Positions 1-5,875 of a stretch of DNA of 10,594 nt are shown one piece after another. A program made the translations under genes and the position numbers. The stretch covers positions 1 through 10,594 of the forward strand of contig JAMWCG010000021.1 in the NCBI GenBank assembly GCA_023818555.1, in the 5' to 3' direction. The DNA comes from Candidatus Omnitrophota bacterium (GTDB taxonomy: Bacteria; Omnitrophota; Gorgyraeia; DTHP01). Within the stretch, counting starts at the first letter, position 1. Each line of letters opens with the position of its first letter. The notes under the pieces were generated by a model. That model searched no databases. It was not told where the DNA came from and saw only the letters and a program-made list of their open reading frames with translations.

Positions 1-350
1 TTTGCTTGGGGATGGTCTCCCAATTTGGGATGGTCACCGGTTAAGGCAAGAACATTTTCTATCCCGAATAAAGAAGCAGTTAAAAGGTCGGATTGCAGAG
101 CTAACCGGTTCCTATCTCTACAGGTCAATTGGAATATGGGCTCAAATCCTTTCTGTTTAAGAATTATGCATACGCCTAAGGAGCCAAGACGCATCACGGA
201 GGATTGCAAATCGGTGACATTAATGGCATCAACTTTATCCCTTAAAATTTCCATCTCTTCAAAAATCTCTTTTATCTCTATCCCTTTAGGTGGGCCGATT
301 TCGGAAGTAATAATAAATTTACCGGATTGGACTTTCTCTCTAAAATTCAT
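1..350 (-). CDS. metF: Methylenetetrahydrofolate reductase, MetF family (3' end cut by window edge)
   Basis: Reduces 5,10-methylene-THF to 5-methyl-THF, the last folate step before methyl transfer in methionine synthesis or in the Wood-Ljungdahl pathway. About 116 N-terminal residues are visible. They show TSEIGPPKG (residues 15-23, with the conserved Glu17), then INVTDLQSSVMR, FQLTCRDRNRLALQSDLL and LALTGDHPKLGDHP, the usual signature run of the family's TIM barrel. The start is the ATG at 350-348; it overlaps the folD stop by 11 bases, implying translational coupling. The gene closes a fhs-fchA-folD-metF set. The remainder, including any C-terminal zinc-ribbon partner gene (metV) or fused domain, lies outside the window, so the type of electron donor cannot be judged. 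The family call is secure; the acetogen-type role is inferred from the neighbours. Confidence 0.93.
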   Translation of the reverse strand, partial: MNFREKVQSGKFIITSEIGPPKGIEIKEIFEEMEILRDKVDAINVTDLQSSVMRLGSLGVCIILKQKGFEPIFQLTCRDRNRLALQSDLLTASLFGIENVLALTGDHPKLGDHPQA

Positions 351-1203
351 CTTCTTTAATCTGCTGTAATTTTGCTGCCTTTATTAAATTCCGCATAAGC
401 ATGGTCACAGTAAGTGGTCCTACTCCTCCAGGAACAGGGGTAATAAAGCTTGCTCTTTCCGAAGCCCCGGCAAACTCTACATCTCCCACAATCTTATCTC
501 CCAGCTTATTTATCCCCACATCAATGACGATTGCTTCTTCCTTAATCCAATCCCCTTTAATCAAACCCGCTTTCCCCACCGCTACTATTAAAATTTCTGC
601 TCTTTTTACATGCTCCTCTAAATGACCTGCCTCAGATGTGCCAATATGACAAACTGTGACTGTAGAAAACTCATTCAAAAAAATTAGACTCAAGGGCTTG
701 CCCACAATTTCACTGTGTCCGACAATTACTACTTCTTTACCATATAGATTTATATTCGTAGATTTAACCAACTCAAATACCGCTTCAGCGGTACAGGGAA
801 GAAAGCGGGGTTTTCCCAAAATAATATATCCTAAATTCTCCGGATGCATCCCCTCCACATCTTTCAAAACACTAACTCCTTTGATAATCTTCTGGCGTTC
901 AATCTGGGGGGGTAAAGGCATCTGCACAATTATACCTTGAATAGAACTATCTTGGTTTAATTCCTCAATTAACCCCATTAATTCTCTTTCTGAGGCGGTC
1001 GTTTTTAATTTAAAGAGACGATAATTGATACCTAATCCCTCTGCGGTTTTCTTCTGTGCCTTCAAATAGATCTCTGTAGCAAAATTATCACCCACTTGCA
1101 CAGCGGCAAGAGTGGGAGAAGAAGATAATCTTTCTATTTCTTTTTTCAATTCTTCTTTAATCCTATCCCCTAATAACTTTCCTTCTAATAATTTTGCTTT
1201 CAT
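340..1203 (-). CDS. folD: FolD-family methylene-THF dehydrogenase, cyclohydrolase site apparently lost
   Basis: 287 aa, normal length. FolD enzymes normally interconvert 10-formyl-, methenyl- and methylene-THF. Fold markers are present: Tyr46, VQMPLP with Gln94 (E. coli Gln98), a dinucleotide-binding VGHSEIVGKPL at 161-171, and the C-terminal ITPVPGGVGPLTVTMLM. Several usual residues are changed. In YLKAQ (46-50) the catalytic lysine (E. coli Lys54, human Lys56) is Gln50. In KDVEG the Asp of E. coli 121/human 125 is Glu117. PCTPxG reads PCTAEA. The human NADP-phosphate contacts Arg173 and Ser197 align with His163 and Ile187, and about three extra residues follow CHIGT. I infer a dehydrogenase-only enzyme, perhaps NAD-linked, working with FchA. 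The ATG at 1203 sits in an ATGA overlap with the fchA stop; there is no clear ribosome-binding site. The family call is certain; the altered activity is inference. Confidence 0.95.
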   Translation of the reverse strand: MKAKLLEGKLLGDRIKEELKKEIERLSSSPTLAAVQVGDNFATEIYLKAQKKTAEGLGINYRLFKLKTTASERELMGLIEELNQDSSIQGIIVQMPLPPQIERQKIIKGVSVLKDVEGMHPENLGYIILGKPRFLPCTAEAVFELVKSTNINLYGKEVVIVGHSEIVGKPLSLIFLNEFSTVTVCHIGTSEAGHLEEHVKRAEILIVAVGKAGLIKGDWIKEEAIVIDVGINKLGDKIVGDVEFAGASERASFITPVPGGVGPLTVTMLMRNLIKAAKLQQIKEDEF

Positions 1204-1838
1204 TCTTCTATTTTAGTTTTATTCATTTTTTCTTTAACGCTTTCCTGTATTAAATAGGGAAGCGTTTCGTTCTCTTTCATAAGCGGCTCAAGAATCTGGC
1301 GAATTTTAACTATAAATTCCTTATCTTTTAAAGAAAATAGATTTATCTCAATATTTGCCAAAGCAGAAAGAAATCCTGCTTTAAGTAAATTTGCCGCTAT
1401 GGATAGGTCACTAATTAAATGAACATTTGCCTTATCAATTAAATCCTTACAAATCTTTAAAGCCTTTATGCTCAACTGACAGACTTCTAAGGGAACCAAT
1501 ACTGCTCCTCGAATTGCTCCTTGCAGTTTTTCTGCATTTTCTTCTCTCTTTTCTTGGGAAAACTTGCGTATCTGAGAAACTTTTTCATAGGCGGAAATAT
1601 CCAGGTCAATAAGTTCTGCGAGTCTTAAACGCAAAGTCTCGTTTTCCTCCAGAAACTTTCTAATCTCTTCCTCTACATCCTTATATCTTGGCTTCCCAAT
1701 AGTAAAATTGCAAACCATACTGATTAGCGCTGTTCCTAAACTGGAGGCTAAAGCAGAAACCGAACCCCCTCCGGGTGTGGGCTTCTTAGCAGACAAATCA
1801 TCTAAATATCTCTTTAATGTCTGATTAAGATATGACAT
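1200..1838 (-). CDS. fchA: Methenyl-THF cyclohydrolase / formimido-THF cyclodeaminase family (FchA)
   Basis: 212 aa, the usual size of a stand-alone cyclodeaminase/cyclohydrolase domain (FTCD C-terminal type). These are largely helical enzymes. The hallmark PTPGGGSVSAL lies at residues 20-30, followed by a small-residue helix (ASSLGTALISMV) and NFTIGKPRY. There is no attached formiminotransferase domain and no histidine-degradation gene nearby. The family includes both formimino-THF cyclodeaminases of purine or histidine breakdown and true methenyl-THF cyclohydrolases such as FchA of Methylobacterium. Between fhs and folD the cyclohydrolase role is much more likely: 10-formyl-THF to methenyl-THF. 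It starts 8 bases after the fhs stop and overlaps folD by 4 bases. The role looks essential if FolD has lost its own cyclohydrolase site. Confidence 0.9.
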   Translation of the reverse strand: MSYLNQTLKRYLDDLSAKKPTPGGGSVSALASSLGTALISMVCNFTIGKPRYKDVEEEIRKFLEENETLRLRLAELIDLDISAYEKVSQIRKFSQEKREENAEKLQGAIRGAVLVPLEVCQLSIKALKICKDLIDKANVHLISDLSIAANLLKAGFLSALANIEINLFSLKDKEFIVKIRQILEPLMKENETLPYLIQESVKEKMNKTKIEE

Positions 1839-1846
1839 TCTAAATA

Positions 1847-3496
1847 TTATGACAGACCGATTATCATCCCTCCCTCGCTAAGATCAATTTTCTCGGCTAA
1901 GGGATGTTTGGGAAGACCCGGCATAAGCATCATCTCTCCGGTCACCGGAACCACAAAACCCGCTCCTGCCAGAATCCTTACTTCCCTTACCTTTAAGGTC
2001 CAATTTAGGGGTGCTCCTTTAACCTTGGGGTCATCGGTAAAAGAATATTGAGTCTTTGCCATGTTTACGGGTAAATTACCAAACCCCAATTCCTGAAGAT
2101 GTCTCAATTCCACTTCTGCCTCCCGGGAATATTCCACATTCCTTGCCCCATACAACTCGGTAGCAATTATCTCTATCTTTTTCTTCAAAGGTAAGTCTAA
2201 ACTATAGAGGGGCTTGAATTGGGAAGGATGTTCCTGAAGTGTCTTCAAAACTGCCTCTGCCAACTCTATTCCTCCTTCTCCTCCCCGGGTTACCACTTCA
2301 GAAACTACTGCTTTGATTCTTCTTCCTTCACAATGGAGTTTTATAGCCATCAGTTCTTCTTCATAATCCTGCGGAAAACGATTAATCGCTACTACCAGGG
2401 GAACGCCAAATTTGGAAATATTTTCTATATGCCGGTCCAAATTTTTAAAACCTTCCTCTAAAGCATTGAGATTCTTTTCTTCAATTTTTCCCTCTTCCTG
2501 GCCCCCATGTATCTTTAAAGCTTTTGCCGAAACTACCAAGACCACTAAATCGGGTTTAAAATTCTCTTGCCGGCAGACAATATCAAAAAATTTCTCCATT
2601 CCTAAATCTGCTCCAAAACCACTTTCCGTAACTACATAATTCGCCAATTTTAATGCCAGTTTTGTAGCCACAATAGAATTATTACCATGGGCAATATTAG
2701 CAAAAGGACCTCCGTGAATGAAAGCAGGCTGCCCTTCGCTGGTCTGAACTAAATTTGGCTTTATTGCATCTTTGAGCAAAACTGCCAGTGCCCCGCTTGC
2801 TTTTAAATCTCCCGCGGTAACGGGTTCCCCATTCTGGTTATAGGCAACAATAATCCGTGAGAGTCTTTCTTTTAAATCTCCTATATCCTGTGCACGGGAT
2901 AATATCGCCATAATCTCAGAAGCAACCGTGATATCAAACCCTGAATTATGAACAAAACCGTGTGCCTTTCCACCCAGTCCACATTGAATGTAGCGTAATT
3001 GACGGTCACTGATATCTATGCATCTCCGCCAAACGATTTTATTCAAATCTATCTTCAATTCATTTCCAAAATAGATGTGATTGTCCAATATCGCTGCCAA
3101 TAAATTATGGGCTGAACCCACTGCATGAATATCCCCTGTAAAATGGAGATTTATATCCTCCGCAGGAAGAACCTGGGAAAGTCCTCCTCCCGTAGCTCCT
3201 CCTTTTATCCCAAAGACCGGACCCAAAGAAGGTTCACGAAGACAGAGAAACACATTTTTCTTCAATTTTCCTAAAGCCTGCACTAAGCCAATAGCAGTAC
3301 AGGTCTTCCCTTCTCCTGCTTTGGTGGGAGTTATTGCGGTAACATTGATGAGTTTTCCTGAAGGACGATTACCGACCCGGCTAAAAATATCCAGTTTTAC
3401 TTTTGCTTTATAATCACCGTAAAGTTCTAACTCGTCGTCTCTAATTCCCGCGAGACGGGCAATCTCTCTAATTTGTTTCAATCTCAGCGTGGGCAT
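1847..3496 (-). CDS. fhs: Formate-tetrahydrofolate ligase
   Basis: 549 aa, close to the usual 555-560. Uses ATP to join formate to THF, giving 10-formyl-THF; this is the entry reaction of the Wood-Ljungdahl methyl branch. The P-loop TPTKAGEGKT is at residues 56-65. CLREPSLGPVFGIKGGATGG follows, with Arg87 matching the family's conserved arginine. HGGPFANIAHGNNSI, MAKTQYSFTDDP and MLMPGLPKHP are also canonical. The ATG at 3496 lies 8 bases after the yraN stop. The upstream frame reaches a stop within about 15 codons and has no ATG, GTG or TTG, so this start is firm although the N-terminus is a few residues shorter than in most relatives. No Shine-Dalgarno is visible, which suggests coupling to yraN translation. 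Family identity is unambiguous. The direction (formate fixation or formate release) cannot be read from sequence. Confidence 0.97.
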   Translation of the reverse strand: MPTLRLKQIREIARLAGIRDDELELYGDYKAKVKLDIFSRVGNRPSGKLINVTAITPTKAGEGKTCTAIGLVQALGKLKKNVFLCLREPSLGPVFGIKGGATGGGLSQVLPAEDINLHFTGDIHAVGSAHNLLAAILDNHIYFGNELKIDLNKIVWRRCIDISDRQLRYIQCGLGGKAHGFVHNSGFDITVASEIMAILSRAQDIGDLKERLSRIIVAYNQNGEPVTAGDLKASGALAVLLKDAIKPNLVQTSEGQPAFIHGGPFANIAHGNNSIVATKLALKLANYVVTESGFGADLGMEKFFDIVCRQENFKPDLVVLVVSAKALKIHGGQEEGKIEEKNLNALEEGFKNLDRHIENISKFGVPLVVAINRFPQDYEEELMAIKLHCEGRRIKAVVSEVVTRGGEGGIELAEAVLKTLQEHPSQFKPLYSLDLPLKKKIEIIATELYGARNVEYSREAEVELRHLQELGFGNLPVNMAKTQYSFTDDPKVKGAPLNWTLKVREVRILAGAGFVVPVTGEMMLMPGLPKHPLAEKIDLSEGGMIIGLS

Positions 3497-3504
3497 TTTG
3501 CCAT

Positions 3505-3909
3505 CTAAATAGTCCAGAAATCTTCTGCGATAAATGCGTTCTTAATATAATTGAGCACTGGCTTCTTTCTCTCCCAAAGGATAGAAATCACATCAAAACG
3601 AACATTGTGACCGGTTAAACCAAATTTCTTTATGTAGTTTATTGCCAGAGTAACCAGATTTTTTTTCTTTTCTTCAGTAACTGCTTCCTCAGGATAACCA
3701 AATCCTTTGCTGGTTCTTGTTTTTACTTCTACAAAACAAATTGTGCCTTTATCTTCTGCAATGATATCTATCTCCTTTTTCTTAAAGCGATAATTTCTTG
3801 CCAAAATTCGTAATCCTTTTCCCCTTAAAAAATCTACCGCCAATTTCTCACCCTTCAAACCAATCTTTGAGGGGAGAAAAACTTTTGCGATGAATGGGAG
3901 ATGGACCAT
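3505..3909 (-). CDS. yraN: YraN/UPF0102 family predicted endonuclease-like protein
   Basis: 134 aa, slightly longer than the family's usual 115-125. UPF0102 proteins have a Holliday-junction-resolvase-like restriction-endonuclease fold; their function is poorly defined. The conserved pattern is complete: [12 protein letters not shown] at 17-28, ILARNYRFKKKEIDIIA at 35-51 with Glu46 and Asp48, then FVEVKTR with Glu61 and Lys63, which is the PD-(D/E)XK-type core. The ATG at 3909 is the only standard start before the conserved Gly17. It makes the first 20 or so codons overlap the 3' end of rnhB by 62 bases in another frame. No Shine-Dalgarno is visible there, so the true start is somewhat uncertain (a TTG at 3858 exists but would trim the motif). 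The rnhB-yraN pairing next to rplS and trmD is common in bacteria. Confidence 0.88.
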   Translation of the reverse strand: MVHLPFIAKVFLPSKIGLKGEKLAVDFLRGKGLRILARNYRFKKKEIDIIAEDKGTICFVEVKTRTSKGFGYPEEAVTEEKKKNLVTLAINYIKKFGLTGHNVRFDVISILWERKKPVLNYIKNAFIAEDFWTI

Positions 3910-4462
3910 AAATTTTCAGTAACCGAAAATGAGATTTTGTCCCATACCCTTTATGTTTCCGGAAAGCATAATGTGGAAAGAAACAATCATAAACCTCCAT
4001 TACTCTGTCCCGGATTACCTTCGCCACAATAGAAGCACAGGCTATGGAAAGACTCTTTTTCTCTCCATGAATAAGGGAGAGACAAGGATAATGAGAAGAG
4101 AGATTTATCCCCGCATCGGTAAGCACAAATTCTGGTTTTTTCTTTAAACCATTGAGTGCCATTTCAGCCGCAAACTGGATAGCGGAAGAAATATCGGTAT
4201 TATCTATAACTCCTGCATCTACTATCCCTAATCCCAGCCAAGCCTTCTGAACAATTTCTGCAAAGGCTCTCGTGCGTTGTCTAAGAGTGAGGGTTTTGGA
4301 GTCCGCAATTCTATTAGCAAAACATAATCTTCGGTATTCCGGTTTTAAAATAACCGCAGCCACCACTACGGGACCAGCCAGCGGACCGCGTCCTGCTTCA
4401 TCAAGCCCGGCGAGAAATTCAATCCGTTTTTGTTTGAGAAAATTCTCCTCCCAGAGAAACAT
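3848..4462 (-). CDS. rnhB: Ribonuclease HII
   Basis: 204 aa, normal length. Cleaves RNA in RNA-DNA hybrids and starts removal of single ribonucleotides from [17 protein letters not shown] at 19-32 supplies the first two metal ligands, Asp21 and Glu22. ADSKTL at 53-58, KHKGYGT at 169-175 and [10 protein letters not shown] at 186-195 are typical. The third carboxylate is Asp116 in VLTDAG, where most relatives have (V/I)DG. The fourth is usually Asp in KGDxKSLSIA; here the stretch reads [10 protein letters not shown], with Glu134 in its place. Conservation elsewhere suggests a working gene rather than a decaying one. The ATG at 4462 lies within rplS (44-base overlap in another frame), and the 3' end overlaps yraN. 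The only ribosome-binding signal is weak, so coupling to rplS translation is likely. Confidence 0.95.
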   Translation of the reverse strand: MFLWEENFLKQKRIEFLAGLDEAGRGPLAGPVVVAAVILKPEYRRLCFANRIADSKTLTLRQRTRAFAEIVQKAWLGLGIVDAGVIDNTDISSAIQFAAEMALNGLKKKPEFVLTDAGINLSSHYPCLSLIHGEKKSLSIACASIVAKVIRDRVMEVYDCFFPHYAFRKHKGYGTKSHFRLLKIYGPSPIHRKSFSPLKDWFEG

Positions 4463-4832
4463 TACCCGTCTCTATTTCTTCTTTATTGAGCCCCTCTTTT
4501 TCTTCTATCCTTGCTCCCCTTCCAATTTTTTCTCTTAAATAATACAGTTTTGCTCTCCGCACCTTCCCTTTACGCAAAACACTGATTCCTTGAATAAAAG
4601 GAGAATGGAGAGGATAGGTTTTCTCCACTCCTACTCCATGAGAAATTTTACGCACCGTAAAGGTTTCAGAAATTCCCTGCCCCTTCCTGGCAATAACTAT
4701 TCCTTCAAAAATCTGGATACGGAATTTATCCTGTTCTACAATCTTCTCTTCTACTTTGACTTTATCTCCGATTCTAAATTCAGGTATATCTTTCTTAAGA
4801 TATTCCTGGGTAAGTCTGTTAATCGTCTCCAT
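4419..4832 (-). CDS. rplS: Large-subunit ribosomal protein bL19, with C-terminal tail
   Basis: 137 aa; bL19 is usually about 115. It lies at the subunit interface of the ribosome and contributes to intersubunit bridges. The core is canonical: FRIGDKVKV near residues 19-27, [20 protein letters not shown] at about 43-62, [13 protein letters not shown], and the C-terminal [20 protein letters not shown]. About 23 further residues follow, rich in Glu, Lys and Gly; their last part is encoded in the 44-base overlap with rnhB. The ATG at 4832 follows a strong Shine-Dalgarno and a promoter-like sequence, so this gene can probably be expressed separately from trmD. It is the normal neighbour of trmD. 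Confidence 0.96.
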   Translation of the reverse strand: METINRLTQEYLKKDIPEFRIGDKVKVEEKIVEQDKFRIQIFEGIVIARKGQGISETFTVRKISHGVGVEKTYPLHSPFIQGISVLRKGKVRRAKLYYLREKIGRGARIEEKEGLNKEEIETGNVSLGGEFSQTKTD

Positions 4833-4834
4833 TT

Positions 4835-4845
4835 CTCCTCACCTC
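4835..4845 (-). promoter_or_regulatory. Strong ribosome-binding site of rplS
   Basis: On the minus strand the bases read GAGGTGAGGAG, beginning with the full GAGGTGA anti-16S complement about 6 bases from the rplS ATG. It is the best Shine-Dalgarno sequence I found in the window and it fixes the rplS start. It fits a highly expressed ribosomal protein that is not coupled to the preceding gene. Confidence 0.75.
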
Positions 4846-4855
4846 TTTCCCCAAG

Positions 4856-4883
4856 ATTATAGCAAATTTTTTACTCTTTACAA
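4856..4883 (-). promoter_or_regulatory. Predicted sigma-70 type promoter for rplS (extended -10)
   Basis: In the 51-base trmD-rplS gap the minus strand reads TTGTAA (4883-4878), a 16-base spacer, then TATAAT (4861-4856). The -10 is a perfect consensus and is preceded by TGC, an extended -10 (TGn) element. Four of six -35 bases match. The -35 begins directly after the trmD stop. Initiation would fall near 4849, leaving a leader of roughly 17 bases that contains the Shine-Dalgarno. It would give rplS-rnhB-yraN and perhaps the folate genes their own transcription. The background is AT-rich, so a chance match is possible. Confidence 0.6.
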
Positions 4884-5573
4884 TCATAATTTTATCTTTT
4901 TAATCTTTCTCCACAGGTCAGGCCTTTTCTCCTGCGTTCTTCTCAATGCCTCTTCTTTTCTCCACTCTTCTATTTTTTTGTGATTTCCCGAAAGCAGAAT
5001 ATCCGGAACCTTCCAGCCCTGAAAAACAGCCGGACGGGTGTACTGAGGATATTCCAATAATCCGGAAGAAAAGGTCTCTTCTTTTAAAGAATCCTCGCTT
5101 CCCAAAACACCGGGGACCAGACGGACCACCGCATCTATGACTACCATGGCGGGGAGTTCTCCGCAGGTGAGGACATAATCGCCAATGGAAATCTCTTCGT
5201 CTACAAGATGTCGCCTCACGCGTTCATCTACTCCCTCATAGTGACCACAGATAAGAATAAGATGGTTTTCCCGAGAAAGTTTCTCTGCATATTTCTGGTT
5301 AAATAATTTCCCCTGGGGGGAGAGAAGAATGTGCTTGGAATAAGGACTTTTCAACTCTTCCAAGGCACGATAGATCGGTTCAATCCGCATCACCATTCCT
5401 GGACCTCCTCCAAAAGGTCGGTCATCTACCTTTTTATGTTTATCTCTTGACCATTTTCTCAAATTATGCACCCGGATTTTAACCAAATTTTTCTCCTGGG
5501 CAATCTTTAACATAGAAACTCCTAAAACAGGACCAAAAACCTCTGGAAATATGGTAAGAATATCAATCTCCAT
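4884..5573 (-). CDS. trmD: tRNA (guanine-N1-)-methyltransferase, with unusual active-site residues
   Basis: 229 aa from the chosen start. A SPOUT-class homodimer with a trefoil knot that makes m1G37 in tRNAs read with G36, preventing +1 frameshifts. [26 protein letters not shown] and [17 protein letters not shown] are recognisable. Two active-site positions differ from E. coli: Gly140 of GGELPAM is Cys137, and the general base Asp169 (EDSF) is Glu166 in EETF. Arg154 is kept (AVVRLVPG). A GTG at 5597 would add eight residues. I prefer the ATG at 5573 because family members begin exactly at the M-x-I-D-x-x-T-x-F-P-E stretch and an AGGG lies 3 bases before it. It follows rpsP by 31 bases with no rimM between. 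Confidence 0.94.
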   Translation of the reverse strand: MEIDILTIFPEVFGPVLGVSMLKIAQEKNLVKIRVHNLRKWSRDKHKKVDDRPFGGGPGMVMRIEPIYRALEELKSPYSKHILLSPQGKLFNQKYAEKLSRENHLILICGHYEGVDERVRRHLVDEEISIGDYVLTCGELPAMVVIDAVVRLVPGVLGSEDSLKEETFSSGLLEYPQYTRPAVFQGWKVPDILLSGNHKKIEEWRKEEALRRTQEKRPDLWRKIKKIKL

Positions 5574-5604
5574 AATCCCTACGATAACCGAAGCCACCCA
5601 ATAA

Positions 5605-5847
5605 CTAAATAATCTCTTCTTTTTTCAACAGCTTCTCTACACTCTCAGTTGGCTTTGCTCCCATTTTTAACCAGTAATCAGTCCGTTTCCGGTCAATTTT
5701 GCATAAAGGCGGATGATAATTTGTGCTGTAGATTCCTAATTGTTCAATAAAATCAGAGTTTCTACCCTTATGTTGTCCTGCAACCACGATTTTATAATGT
5801 GGTTTATGTTTTGTCCCAAAACGAATCAGTTTAATCCTCAGTGCCAT
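5605..5847 (-). CDS. rpsP: Small-subunit ribosomal protein bS16
   Basis: 80 aa, normal for bS16, an assembly protein of the 30S body. The start [20 protein letters not shown] followed by VVA, and then FIEQLGIY, are the family signature. Residues after VVAG diverge: the usual VVaD-S-R stretch reads [12 protein letters not shown]. The C-terminal [20 protein letters not shown] is standard and matches the helical region seen in other bS16 proteins. The ATG at 5847 follows AAGGAG with a short spacer. It begins 28 bases after murA and precedes trmD; the KH-domain protein and RimM genes that often come next are not here. Confidence 0.95.
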   Translation of the reverse strand: MALRIKLIRFGTKHKPHYKIVVAGQHKGRNSDFIEQLGIYSTNYHPPLCKIDRKRTDYWLKMGAKPTESVEKLLKKEEII

Positions 5848-5875
5848 CTTTCTCCTTTCTTTTTACCGTTTAATT

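Noticed and set aside
1..40. Tandem-looking GGGATGGTC repeat near the left edge
   Set aside because: It encodes the conserved GDHPxxGDHP stretch of the MetF family on the minus strand, so the repeat is explained by protein sequence.
25..369. 114-codon open frame on the plus strand
   Set aside because: It lies antisense to metF and the folD 3' end, has no recognisable motif, and the minus-strand frame is clearly a conserved enzyme.
340..1203. FolD as a decaying pseudogene because of its active-site changes
   Set aside because: The reading frame is full length, the fold motifs and C-terminal signature are intact, and the changes are confined to specific functional sites beside a complementing gene.
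5574..5597. Eight-residue N-terminal extension of TrmD from a GTG at 5597
   Set aside because: The family begins at the internal ATG (5573), and no ribosome-binding site precedes the GTG.
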